Below are positions 1 to 7,814 of a DNA stretch of 24,283 nucleotides, piece by piece. The notes beneath the pieces are model-generated. The model worked only from the letters and a program-made list of their open reading frames with translations, was not told the origin of the DNA and did not search any database. The position numbers and the translations under genes were made by a program. Origin of the DNA: CAYQQR01 sp964420035 (GTDB lineage: Bacteria; Bacteroidota; Bacteroidia; Bacteroidales; SM23-62); the NCBI GenBank assembly GCA_964420035.1, contig CAYQQR010000053.1, positions 1 to 24,283 on the forward strand, given 5' to 3'. Position 1 is the first letter of the stretch, and every line of letters starts with the position of its first letter.

Positions 1-190
1 TACAGTGAGCGCGGCGAGTCCCGAAAAACAGCAAAGCAAGCTTCGCGTTGTTTTTCGAGGATCCCTGCCTACCGGACAGGCAGGCTCGAAAATCTAAAGC
101 AGCGAAGCTGCTAAGATTTTCGGGACGAGAAGCAGCCGAAGCCCTCCTTCGCTGAAGCTTCGGAGGACACAGCGGACACAATACCCCCCG
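1..190. repeat. Non-coding block of nested palindromes (dispersed intergenic repeat)
   Basis: No convincing gene is present before 261. The block holds a chain of inverted repeats: CGAAAAACA at 22-30 with its complement at 49-57; CCTGCCT at 64-70 with AGGCAGG at 78-84; CGAAAATCT at 87-95 with AGATTTTCG at 114-122, enclosing AGCAGC/GCTGCT around a GAA loop; and CCGAAGC at 136-142 with GCTTCGG at 157-163. An outer pair, GTCCCGAAAA at 18-27 and TTTTCGGGAC at 117-126, can enclose the first three. GGACACA occurs twice, 9 bp apart, at 165-171 and 174-180. The reverse complement of 71-84 recurs exactly at 13908-13921, and 146-161 recurs with one mismatch at 13931-13946, so this is a dispersed repeat rather than a one-off terminator. 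Its origin and function are unknown. Confidence 0.7.
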
Positions 191-192
191 GG

Positions 193-223
193 TTGACATC
201 CTCCCTCACTTTCCTTATTTTTA
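193..223 (+). promoter_or_regulatory. Candidate Bacteroidota-type promoter for the propeller-SpoIIE gene
   Basis: TTG at 193-195 is followed after 20 nt by TATTTTTA at 216-223. This matches the Bacteroidota consensus TTG-(about 19)-TAnnTTTG except for the last base. It would give a leader of about 30 nt before the ATG at 261. It is the best candidate in the gap, but one base is off and there is no experimental support. Confidence 0.35.
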
Positions 224-260
224 ATAATTCTTACTTACGAAACCCGCTTAATTCTACTCC

Positions 261-3200
261 ATGAAACCAGTACAATTCCTGTGGGGAATCGCTCTAATCC
301 TGATCATACCCCAACTCCACGCTCAGAAAAAAGAAATTAGCTTTGAAAACATCCCCTCGGAACACGGTCTGTCCAACCATTCCATCCATGCCATCATCCA
401 GGATTCAAGGGGTTTTATCTGGGTGGGGACCCAGGACGGACTCAACCAGTACGACGGCTATGATTTCAAGGTCTATTTCAATTCCCCCGGCGACTCTTCA
501 ACCATCTCACACAATAACATTTATGAGATAGTGGAAGGCTCGGAAGGTTACTTATGGATTGCCACCGTAAACGGACTGAACCGTTTTGATCCGGAGACCG
601 GTGAATTCAAACGCTATTACAACGATCCGGATGACCCGGAGAGCATCTGCCACAACGATATCCGGGTACTGATCGAGGACCGGGAAGGATACATATGGCT
701 GGGAACCTGGGGAGGCGGCGTGAGCCGCTTTGACAAAGAGACCGGTAAATGCATTCATTACAAACACGAGCCCGGCAATCCCAACTCCCTCTCCCACAAC
801 CAATTGTGGGGCATGTTTGAAGATAGTGACGGGGAGATCTGGTTCTCGACCTGGGGAGGAGGTTTAAATAGATTTAATCCTGAAACGGGTCAATTCACCA
901 TTTATAAGCCGGGGAAAGGAAATCCCCATTCCATCAGCCATGATATCATCGGCACCATGGCCGAAGACAAAGAGGGCAACCTGTGGATAACCACCTGGGG
1001 AGGCGGATTGAACAAATTCAACAAAGAAACGGGAAAATTTACCCGTTACACGCCCAATCCGGACGATCCCCGAAGTATATCCTCCAACCTGGTCTGGCCG
1101 GTAGAAGTGGATGAGCATGGCTGGCTTTACCTGGGTTGCTATGGTTCGGGTATTGATCATTTTGATGTAGAGAACAACATTTTCTATCATTATACACCGG
1201 ACCCCAAAGACCCGTTTTCCGTAGCCAGCAAAGACAACTGGAGCCTGGAATTCGACCGGTCGGGAATCCTTTGGATCGGAAGTGATGGCAAAGGACTGAG
1301 CAAATACACGGGCATTACGAAAAAATTCAGTTTCCTGACCGAGGATACCGTAAAAGATATCAGTTTAAGCTACAATGCCATCAAGGCAGTCAACCAGTAC
1401 AAAAACGGGGATATCTGGATCGGCACCTGGCATGCCGGTATCGATCGCATGGATTTCGAAAACCGGCAGATAACCAATTATCGCAGGGATATCCAAGATG
1501 CAAGCAATACGGGAAGGAACCGGATAAGTGAACTGTATTTTGACAGTAAAGGGCACCTGTGGATTGGGGCATTGAGAGGGGGGCTGACCCAATTTGACTG
1601 GCATTCCGGGAGATTCATAAAAGATTATATGACGAATCCCGATGATCCCGGGTCCATCAGTGCAAACTCCGTAGAATCAATTGTCGAAGACCCTGGAGGC
1701 CACTTGTGGATAGGGACCCGGAACGGCTTGAATCTGTTTGATCCCGACTCGGGCAGCTTTAAGAAATATTTCTTCGATAAATCCAATCCCAACTCCCTGA
1801 GCAATAACTATATCAATATTGTCTTCCGGAACCGGGACGACAATATCTGGATTGGCACCAACAATGGTTTGAACCTTTATGATCCTGAAAATGACAACTT
1901 CATCCACTTTAAACATCAACCCGGAGAAGAGAATACCCTGGTTCATAACAGTATCAACACAATCTATCAGGATCAGGAGGGTTTTCTCTGGCTTGGCACC
2001 CGGGGCGGATTGTGCCGCTTCAACCCTGAAAAAAAGGAATACAGTTCCTATACCACGGCAGAAGGTTTGGCCAGCAACATCATATTCGGGATACTGGAAG
2101 ACGAGGAGCATAATCTCTGGCTGAGCACCAACAGCGGAATTACAAAATTCATTCGGGCCTCCAACGATTTTGTCAATTATGACAAGAAGGATGGACTGAA
2201 GGCCAGCATGTTCTTTCCCAATGCCTGCCATAAGGCGAAGGACGGGAAGATGTACTTTGGTTCCTGGGAAGGACTTACCTCATTCTATCCCGATGAGATC
2301 GAGATCAATCAATACAAACCCCCGGTGCTGGTGGTGACCGACTTCAGCCGGCGCGGCGAAGGAAAAACCATTTCCTCTTTCTCGGAAAACAGTCAGAGCT
2401 ATGAATTCAAATATTTTAATAATTCATTCACCTTCAGATTTGTAGCCCTGAATTTTATCAATTCCGAGAAGAACCAGTACGCTTACATGATGGAAAACTT
2501 TGACGAGGACTGGCAATACGTGGGAACCACCCGTTTCGCGAACTATACCAACCTGGACCCGGGCAAATACACCTTCAGGGTCAAAGCTGCCAACAACGAC
2601 GGCTTATGGAATGATACGCCTTCTGAGATCAACATCATGATCAAACCTCCATTTTGGCAAAAGGCCTGGTTTATTGCACTATGTGTGATCCTTGCCGGAC
2701 TGATCATCTATGCTTACATTAAGTACAGGGAACGCCAACTGGTTCGGGAAAAGAAAATACTGGAAGCAAAAGTCCGGGAACGGACCCGTGAGATCGCCCG
2801 CCAGAAGGAGCACATAGAAACCATGCATAATGAACTGACAGACAGCATTATGTATGCCGAACGCATCCAAAAGGCCGTGTTGCCATCGGAAGACTTTATG
2901 AAACGGAACCTGGGAGCCTATTTTATCATGTTTCATCCCCAGAGTATCGTTAGTGGCGACTTCTACTTCGTCACCAAGATCAAAAAATGGCTGGTGCTGG
3001 TCGCGGCGGATTGCACAGGTCACGGGGTTCCGGGTGCTTTTATGAGCATGTTGGGTATCTCATTCCTGCAGGAGATCCTCAACCGGGAGGAGATCACCCA
3101 GGCCAACGAGGTTTTAAATGAATTAAGGGAATACGTGATCGCTTCCTTAAAACAAAAAGGGGTGTCCGGGGAGCAAAAAGACGGAATGGATATAGCATTG

Positions 3201-3689
3201 ATTACACTGGACACCGAGAGTAATATCTGCCAGTTTGCCGGTGCCAACAATCCGCTCTGGATCATAAGAGATCATTCCGACGGTCAAGCTGAAACCGATC
3301 CTGCACCGAAAAAGCAGAAAGACCTGATCCACCTTCACCCGGAAACCGAGACCATGAAAACATTGACGCATAATGACCAAGTTCTTTACACCATAGGCGG
3401 CGACCGGATGCCGGTAGCCATCCATTCCAACATGCAGGAATTCACCAACAACAAAATACAACTCCGGAAAGGGGACCAGCTCTATATGTTTTCCGACGGT
3501 TATGCCGATCAGTTCGGGGGTCCCTTTGGTAAAAAATTCAAATACAAACCCCTCAAGGAGCTCTTGCTTCAACACGCCGGCAAAAAGATGTACGAACAAA
3601 AAGAGATCCTGGAACAGGAATTTGAAAAGTGGAAAGGAGACCTGGAACAGATCGATGATGTGGTATTGATGGGGATCAAAATAGATTAA
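261..3689 (+). CDS. Two-propeller periplasmic sensor with SpoIIE/PP2C-type phosphatase output
   Basis: This 1142-residue protein is a likely transmembrane receptor. A signal peptide (about residues 1-21, ending HAQ) precedes about 14 propeller repeats of the form G-x-hydrophobic-W-I-G-T-x-x-G-L, enough for two seven-bladed propellers. A Y_Y_Y-type domain follows (about 725-795), then one membrane helix (about 803-823), a charged coiled coil, and a cytoplasmic SpoIIE/PP2C domain from about 860. The motif SIMYAERIQKAVLPS typically precedes this phosphatase type. Metal-binding acids expected in PP2C are visible: D900 in SGDFY, D917 in AADCTGHG and D1079 in FSDGYAD. No histidine-kinase H-box or ATPase motifs, receiver or HTH domain are present, so it differs from the usual hybrid sensor with the same ectodomain. 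The ligand is unknown, possibly a glycan by analogy. The downstream phosphoesterase starts 2 nt after its stop codon. Confidence 0.9.
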   Translation: MKPVQFLWGIALILIIPQLHAQKKEISFENIPSEHGLSNHSIHAIIQDSRGFIWVGTQDGLNQYDGYDFKVYFNSPGDSSTISHNNIYEIVEGSEGYLWIATVNGLNRFDPETGEFKRYYNDPDDPESICHNDIRVLIEDREGYIWLGTWGGGVSRFDKETGKCIHYKHEPGNPNSLSHNQLWGMFEDSDGEIWFSTWGGGLNRFNPETGQFTIYKPGKGNPHSISHDIIGTMAEDKEGNLWITTWGGGLNKFNKETGKFTRYTPNPDDPRSISSNLVWPVEVDEHGWLYLGCYGSGIDHFDVENNIFYHYTPDPKDPFSVASKDNWSLEFDRSGILWIGSDGKGLSKYTGITKKFSFLTEDTVKDISLSYNAIKAVNQYKNGDIWIGTWHAGIDRMDFENRQITNYRRDIQDASNTGRNRISELYFDSKGHLWIGALRGGLTQFDWHSGRFIKDYMTNPDDPGSISANSVESIVEDPGGHLWIGTRNGLNLFDPDSGSFKKYFFDKSNPNSLSNNYINIVFRNRDDNIWIGTNNGLNLYDPENDNFIHFKHQPGEENTLVHNSINTIYQDQEGFLWLGTRGGLCRFNPEKKEYSSYTTAEGLASNIIFGILEDEEHNLWLSTNSGITKFIRASNDFVNYDKKDGLKASMFFPNACHKAKDGKMYFGSWEGLTSFYPDEIEINQYKPPVLVVTDFSRRGEGKTISSFSENSQSYEFKYFNNSFTFRFVALNFINSEKNQYAYMMENFDEDWQYVGTTRFANYTNLDPGKYTFRVKAANNDGLWNDTPSEINIMIKPPFWQKAWFIALCVILAGLIIYAYIKYRERQLVREKKILEAKVRERTREIARQKEHIETMHNELTDSIMYAERIQKAVLPSEDFMKRNLGAYFIMFHPQSIVSGDFYFVTKIKKWLVLVAADCTGHGVPGAFMSMLGISFLQEILNREEITQANEVLNELREYVIASLKQKGVSGEQKDGMDIALITLDTESNICQFAGANNPLWIIRDHSDGQAETDPAPKKQKDLIHLHPETETMKTLTHNDQVLYTIGGDRMPVAIHSNMQEFTNNKIQLRKGDQLYMFSDGYADQFGGPFGKKFKYKPLKELLLQHAGKKMYEQKEILEQEFEKWKGDLEQIDDVVLMGIKID

Positions 3690-3691
3690 GT

Positions 3692-4390
3692 ATGGCACGA
3701 AGACTGGTGATCGGGGATATTCACGGATGCCTCAGATCGTTCAGAAAGCTATTGGAAAATAAAATACATCTGGAAACTTCCGACAGTTTATACCTCGTGG
3801 GAGACTATATCGACCGGGGACCGGACAGCAAAGGGGTGCTGGATTATCTGTTTGAATTGCAGGATAAGGATCATCAACTGTTCCCGATCAAGGGAAATCA
3901 CGAGGTCATGATGCTGGACGCCCTCGGCCATCCCCCGAAAATGAGCTTATGGTTCTACAACGGCGCAAAATCCACCCTCGGGTCTTTCGGCCTGAAAGAA
4001 CATCACATTTATTCCGGTGAAAGCTCCTCGGGTATTCCTCAAAAATACATTGAGTTTCTTAAAGAACTCCCCTATTATTACCGGTTGGAGGACGCTTTCA
4101 TCGTCCATGCAGGCTTTTCGTTTTACAGTGAAGATCCATTCGGCGATGAACAGTCCATGATCTGGAGCCGCGAGATGGAATATGACCTCGAAAAAGCTGA
4201 TGGCTTACCGGTCATTCACGGTCATACGCCGGTTACAGTCGAGAAGATACAGGCCACCCTCAGCGATCCGACAAACAAACTGATCAACATCGACGCGGGC
4301 TGCGTCTATAACCAGTACCCGGGCTATGGAAATCTGGTAGGCTTAGACATAGATTCCAGGGAATTGTTTGTACAGGGGAATATTGACTGA
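3692..4390 (+). CDS. PPP-family metallophosphoesterase (serine/threonine phosphatase or ApaH-like)
   Basis: This 232-residue calcineurin-like phosphoesterase has the PPP-family metal ligands in order: GDIHG (D9, H11), GDYIDRG (D38, D41), GNHE (N69, H70), and a C-terminal HGHTP. It has no signal peptide or membrane segment, so it is probably cytoplasmic. Family members dephosphorylate phosphoproteins or cleave dinucleoside polyphosphates, and the sequence alone does not settle the substrate. It begins 2 nt after the stop of the propeller-SpoIIE gene, so the two are very probably co-transcribed. That pairing puts two unrelated phosphatase folds in one unit and suggests this enzyme could act in the same signalling pathway (inference). 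The start codon follows the only sensible gap and gives the canonical MARRLVIGDIHG N-terminus. Confidence 0.88.
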   Translation: MARRLVIGDIHGCLRSFRKLLENKIHLETSDSLYLVGDYIDRGPDSKGVLDYLFELQDKDHQLFPIKGNHEVMMLDALGHPPKMSLWFYNGAKSTLGSFGLKEHHIYSGESSSGIPQKYIEFLKELPYYYRLEDAFIVHAGFSFYSEDPFGDEQSMIWSREMEYDLEKADGLPVIHGHTPVTVEKIQATLSDPTNKLINIDAGCVYNQYPGYGNLVGLDIDSRELFVQGNID

Positions 4391-4391
4391 T

Positions 4392-4446
4392 AATTGCAGA
4401 TTGCTGATTGCGCCTGCCTGTCGGCAGGCAGGCGCAATCAGCAATT
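4392..4446. repeat. 46-nt near-perfect palindrome between convergent genes, built on 7-bp repeats
   Basis: The arms 4400-4420 and 4425-4445 are perfectly complementary (21 bp) around a TCGG loop. The inner part is CCTGCCTG/CAGGCAGG, as in other gaps of this window. The outer part is a 7-bp tandem: AATTGCA (4392-4398), GATTGCT (4399-4405), GATTGCG (4406-4412), mirrored as CGCAATC and AGCAATT at 4433-4446. It occupies nearly the whole gap between the phosphoesterase stop (4390) and the folC stop (4447). It could end transcription from both sides as a hairpin, but neither side has the T-run of an intrinsic terminator, so the terminator role is only plausible. Confidence 0.85.
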
Positions 4447-5739
4447 CTAGTCAAGGATTTCTGCCACGACAAAAGTACTTCCCCCGACGTAGATCATGTC
4501 TTCCGGTCCGGCAGCTTCTTTAGCTGCTTCAAGTGCTTCGGGCACCTTTGGATAGGACGGACCGTCACGACCGGCTTCCTGGCCATAATTTGCAAGCTCT
4601 TTTTCATCCATGGCCCGGGGAATGGATGCACGGGTATAATAGTAATTCGCTCGCGGTGGGAACAGATTCAGTATGGACCCGGGATCCTTATCGTTGACAA
4701 AACCCAGTACCAGGTGCAGGTCTCTATGAGGCGTCTGCATTATCTGTTGTGTAACTAGCCTGAATCCGGCTTCATTATGGGCCATATCGGCAATGATCCG
4801 GGGATTGCTGCCCAGGGTTTCCCACCGGCCCCGCATGCCCGTGGTTTCACGAACGCGGGACAATCCCTGCCGTATGGCTTCTTTCTTGATCAGTATCCCT
4901 TCTTCTTTGAGAACTTCCAGGACCGTCATCAGGTTCAGGATATTCTTTAGCTGGTAGGTCCCGGTAAGATCGGTTGCCAGATCTGCCATATATTCCTGTC
5001 CTTCCCGCTGCAGATCAAATGTCATCTTTCTGTCCAGGTCCAAAAAAGGGCTCCCGGTGCTGAACAGATCTTCTGCATAATACAATGGGGCGCCTTGCTT
5101 TCCGGATGCTTCCCGGAATACCGGATCGGTTTCGGGATGGTGCTCCCCGATGACCACCGGTATTTGGGGCTTGATGATACCTGCTTTTTCCCCCGCTATG
5201 GAAGCCAGGTCTTTCCCCAAAAACTGGGTGTGATCCAGACTGATGTTCGTTATGACGCTTACCAGGGGATTGATCACGTTGGTGGAATCCAGTCTTCCAC
5301 CCATGCCCGTCTCAATCACCCCAATCTCCACCTCTTCCCTGGCAAAATGATCGAAAGCCAAACCTACGGTCATTTCGAAAAAGGAGGGTTCCAGGTCGTC
5401 TAAAAATTCCCGGTTGCGTTGTACAAAATCAATCACCGCCTCCTCCTGGACCATTTCCCCGTTAATACGGATCCGTTCCCGGAAATCTTTCAGGTGCGGC
5501 GAGGTATACAGAGCCGTCTTGTAACCGGCATGCTGTAATATGGATGCCAGCATATGGGCCACACTGCCCTTACCGTTGGTCCCGGCTATATGAATGCTCC
5601 TGAAATGCTGATGCGGAAAACCCAGATGCCGGTCCATGTACAGCGTCTTGGACAGATCCGCCTTGTAAGCTGCTTTACCCACCCGCTGGAACATGGGTAG
5701 AACGGAGTAAAGATATTCCAGGACTTCTTGGTAAGTCAT
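4447..5739 (-). CDS. folC: Bifunctional folylpolyglutamate synthase / dihydrofolate synthase
   Basis: This 430-residue Mur-ligase-family enzyme adds glutamate to dihydropteroate and folates in the cytoplasm using ATP. The nucleotide-binding loop is HIAGTNGKGS (residues 50-59). A typical FolC N-terminus precedes it (LEYLYSVLPMFQRVG), and VIETGMGGRLDSTNV and ISLDHTQFLG follow in the central domain. Length is usual for the family. TNGKGS rather than SNGKTTT separates it from MurF elsewhere in the window. The start ATG (5737-5739) is the natural family start. The gene lies 40 bp downstream of the nitroreductase on the same strand, and that gap is filled by a 7-bp tandem repeat. It converges on the phosphoesterase gene. 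Confidence 0.95.
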   Translation of the reverse strand: MTYQEVLEYLYSVLPMFQRVGKAAYKADLSKTLYMDRHLGFPHQHFRSIHIAGTNGKGSVAHMLASILQHAGYKTALYTSPHLKDFRERIRINGEMVQEEAVIDFVQRNREFLDDLEPSFFEMTVGLAFDHFAREEVEIGVIETGMGGRLDSTNVINPLVSVITNISLDHTQFLGKDLASIAGEKAGIIKPQIPVVIGEHHPETDPVFREASGKQGAPLYYAEDLFSTGSPFLDLDRKMTFDLQREGQEYMADLATDLTGTYQLKNILNLMTVLEVLKEEGILIKKEAIRQGLSRVRETTGMRGRWETLGSNPRIIADMAHNEAGFRLVTQQIMQTPHRDLHLVLGFVNDKDPGSILNLFPPRANYYYTRASIPRAMDEKELANYGQEAGRDGPSYPKVPEALEAAKEAAGPEDMIYVGGSTFVVAEILD

Positions 5740-5741
5740 CG

Positions 5742-5785
5742 CGGGTTTCGGGTTTCTCGTTACGGGTTTCGGTTACGGGTTAGGG
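5742..5785. repeat. Degenerate 7-bp tandem repeat (CGGGTTT-type)
   Basis: Read on the + strand, successive units are CGGGTTT, CGGGTTT, CTCGTTA, CGGGTTT, CGGTTA (one base short), CGGGTTA and GGG. This fills the gap between the folC start (5739) and the nitroreductase stop codon (5780-5782), and runs over that stop. It belongs to the set of 7- or 8-bp period repeats in gaps of this window. On the transcribed (-) strand the unit reads AAACCCG. Confidence 0.8.
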
Positions 5786-6325
5786 ATTCCATTTATTTCC
5801 GAATTCGTTCAAATGAATACGTTCGGGACGGTAACGATCGGGTTGTTCCTTTTTTTCAGCCGGATAACCGATGGATACCAAAGAAAGCGGCTGGATATGA
5901 TCCGGTAATTTGAATAAGCGGCGGACGCCCTCCTTTCGTTGTTCCCTGGGATGGATGCCGAGCCATACGGCACCCAGACCCAATGCATGGGCTGCCAGTA
6001 ATATATTCTGGGTAGCGGCACTGCAATCCTGTATCCAGTATCCCCCGTGATGTGCCTGCTTTTCATCAGCACATACCAATATGCCCAATGCCGATCTTTC
6101 CAGCATTTTGGCATTCGGGTGAAAAGTGCCCACCTCTTTGAGCAGGGAAGGTTCCTGAATGACGATAAAATGCCAGGGTTGTTTATTCACAGCAGAAGGC
6201 GCGTACATTCCTGCTGTTAATAATTCTTTCACCAGGGAATTGTTAATTTCTTTTTCCTCATATTTTCTAATGCTCCTGCGTTCTCTCAGAGCTTTTAAAA
6301 TGATGTTGTTAGAAGGTTTATCCAT
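5780..6325 (-). CDS. Nitroreductase-family FMN oxidoreductase
   Basis: This 181-residue protein fits the small single-domain nitroreductase family. It has the N-terminal LRERRSIRKYE (residues 13-23), a typical FMN-phosphate-binding pattern, then YAPSAVNKQPWHFIVI at about 40-55, and a C-terminal SIGYPAEKK. Such enzymes use FMN and NAD(P)H to reduce nitro, quinone or enone compounds; the physiological substrate cannot be read here. It is cytoplasmic, with no signal peptide. It is first in a probable two-gene unit with folC. A promoter-like sequence for it overlaps that of the divergent PIN-PhoH gene. Confidence 0.9.
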   Translation of the reverse strand: MDKPSNNIILKALRERRSIRKYEEKEINNSLVKELLTAGMYAPSAVNKQPWHFIVIQEPSLLKEVGTFHPNAKMLERSALGILVCADEKQAHHGGYWIQDCSAATQNILLAAHALGLGAVWLGIHPREQRKEGVRRLFKLPDHIQPLSLVSIGYPAEKKEQPDRYRPERIHLNEFGNKWNP

Positions 6326-6360
6326 ACTTAATCAATAGTTTATAAACATGATATCAACAC

Positions 6361-6389
6361 TTGATCTACTCTGAAATATAGTACTTTTG
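6361..6389 (+). promoter_or_regulatory. Bacteroidota-type promoter for the PIN-PhoH gene
   Basis: TTG at 6361-6363 is followed after 18 nt by a perfect TAnnTTTG element, TACTTTTG at 6382-6389. Transcription would start around 6395, downstream of the upstream TTG codon at 6391. This argues that translation begins at the ATG at 6427. Confidence 0.6.
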
Positions 6390-6403
6390 GTTGGGTTCTG
6401 CAA
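6373..6403 (-). promoter_or_regulatory. Candidate promoter for the nitroreductase gene, overlapping the divergent one
   Basis: On the - strand, TTG (6403-6401) is followed after 20 nt by TATATTTC (6380-6373), one base from TAnnTTTG. It shares sequence with the PIN-PhoH promoter on the other strand, so the two polymerases would compete. It would leave a leader of about 40 nt before the nitroreductase ATG at 6325. Confidence 0.4.
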
Positions 6404-6426
6404 TTTCATCGAAGGAATTACAGCTC

Positions 6427-7746
6427 ATGAAGAAGACCTTTATCCTGGATACGAACGTAATCCTGCATGATTACAATTGCATTCACAATTTTGAAGACAA
6501 TGATGTCGTTCTTCCCATCATTGTGCTTGAGGAACTGGACAAATTCAAGAAGGGGAATGATCAGATCAATTTTCATGCCCGGGAATTCGTGCGGGAGCTG
6601 GACAAGCTATCCGGTGACAAGCTCTTCAACGGGGGAATTTCCCTGGGCGAAGGAAAGGGCAAGCTGAGCATAGAGACGGGTAAGCCCTTTTCCGAGGTTA
6701 TGATGAATTCATTCCCGGAGAACACCGCAGATCACAGGATCCTTGCCATTGCTGAGCATTTGTACTCGGAAAAGAAAAGAAAGAACATTGTACTGATCAG
6801 CAAGGACATCAATCTGAGGATGAAAGCCAAATCGGTGGGGATACTGGCCCAGGATTATGAAACAGACAAGGTTCTGAACATTGATGAACTTTACAAAAGC
6901 ATCACCACCATTGAAAACATTGATCACGAACTGATCTCAAAACTGTACGAGGAATATGAAGGAGTTGCCGTAGAGGACTTTAAGTTTGATGCTCCGCCCC
7001 AAAGTCATCAATACTTTATTCTGAAAAACACCAAGTCCAGTGTCCTGGCGCATTATGACCCCTTCAACAAGGTGCTGAACCGGGTTGAAAAGCAAAAAAC
7101 ATACGGCATTGAACCCAGAAATGCCGAGCAGGCCTTTGCACTGGATGCACTCCTGCGTCCCGAAGTTCAGCTGGTTGCCCTCACCGGTAAAGCGGGAACG
7201 GGAAAAACCCTGCTGGCACTGGCTGCTGCCATTCATCAACGGCAGTTATTCACGCAAATCTACCTGGCCCGCCCCATTGTTCCTTTGGCCAACAGGGACC
7301 TGGGGTACTTACCCGGCGATGTCAAGGAGAAGATAGAACCCTACATGCAGCCATTGATGGATAACCTGGCGGTGATCAAGCATAAATACAGTCAGAACAG
7401 CAAAGAATTCAACAAGATTGACGAGATGTTGAAATCGGAGAAATTGTTGATCACCCCACTGGCATACATTCGCGGGAGAAGCTTATCCAGGGTGTTCTTC
7501 ATTGTGGACGAGGCACAGAACCTAACCCCCCATGAGATCAAGACCATTATCACCCGTGCAGGAGAAGGCACCAAGCTGATCTTTACAGGCGATATTGAAC
7601 AGATCGACTCCCCCTACCTGGACAGCCGGTCCAATGGTCTGACCTATTTAACGGATAAAATGCGGAGGCAGGAGATCTTTGCCCATGTCAACCTGGTCAA
7701 AGGAGAACGCAGCTACCTGGCCGAACTGGCCTCCAACCTGTTGTAA
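6427..7746 (+). CDS. PIN domain-PhoH ATPase fusion protein
   Basis: This 439-residue cytoplasmic protein has an N-terminal PIN nuclease domain (about 1-140): D8 in FILDTNV, E35/E36 in VLEELDKF, and a later acidic TADHRILA. A linker leads to a C-terminal PhoH P-loop ATPase (about 225-439) with Walker A GKAGTGKT (residues 254-261) and Walker B FIVDEAQN (D361, E362). PIN-PhoH fusions (the PhoH2/YlaK type) are described as ATP-dependent RNA-unwinding ribonucleases, so a role in RNA turnover is likely; the target is unknown. The reading frame is open from a TTG at 6391, but the ATG at 6427 is preferred because the promoter falls at 6382-6389 and MKKTFILDTNV is a complete PIN N-terminus. It stands as a single gene with its own promoter. 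Confidence 0.93.
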   Translation: MKKTFILDTNVILHDYNCIHNFEDNDVVLPIIVLEELDKFKKGNDQINFHAREFVRELDKLSGDKLFNGGISLGEGKGKLSIETGKPFSEVMMNSFPENTADHRILAIAEHLYSEKKRKNIVLISKDINLRMKAKSVGILAQDYETDKVLNIDELYKSITTIENIDHELISKLYEEYEGVAVEDFKFDAPPQSHQYFILKNTKSSVLAHYDPFNKVLNRVEKQKTYGIEPRNAEQAFALDALLRPEVQLVALTGKAGTGKTLLALAAAIHQRQLFTQIYLARPIVPLANRDLGYLPGDVKEKIEPYMQPLMDNLAVIKHKYSQNSKEFNKIDEMLKSEKLLITPLAYIRGRSLSRVFFIVDEAQNLTPHEIKTIITRAGEGTKLIFTGDIEQIDSPYLDSRSNGLTYLTDKMRRQEIFAHVNLVKGERSYLAELASNLL

Positions 7747-7764
7747 AAGTTTCATGTTTTATGC

Positions 7765-7786
7765 TTAAGGTTTTAAAGTACCTTAA
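7765..7786 (+). terminator. Possible weak terminator hairpin after PIN-PhoH
   Basis: TTAAGGT (7765-7771) pairs with ACCTTAA (7780-7786) across an 8-nt loop, 19 nt after the stop codon. No T-run follows directly, so this is a weak call. Confidence 0.3.
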
Positions 7787-7808
7787 ATCCATAAAACCCT
7801 AAATCCTA
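7785..7808. repeat. Degenerate 8-bp tandem repeat (AAATCCAT-type)
   Basis: Three consecutive 8-bp units, AAATCCAT, AAAACCCT and AAATCCTA, lie between the PIN-PhoH gene and the SixA-like gene, just upstream of a promoter element. It is short, but has the same period as other intergenic repeats in the window. Confidence 0.5.
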
Positions 7809-7814
7809 TTTTGC

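Noticed and set aside
1677..2231. Long antisense frame (184 codons, -) within the propeller gene, with others at 552-803, 864-1190 and 3147-3698
   Set aside because: They are shadows of the repeated propeller codons and of the SpoIIE region; no family motif, and the sense frame is unambiguous.
261..3689. PorZ (T9SS double-propeller protein) as identity of the first gene
   Set aside because: The propellers are similar in kind, but it has a membrane helix and a SpoIIE phosphatase instead of a T9SS C-terminal domain.
261..3689. Hybrid two-component histidine kinase as identity of the first gene
   Set aside because: No H-box, ATPase N/G boxes, receiver or HTH domain; the output is PP2C-type.
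6391..6426. TTG start for the PIN-PhoH gene adding 12 residues
   Set aside because: It lies directly after the -7 element, at or before the expected transcription start, and upstream of a complete PIN N-terminus at 6427.
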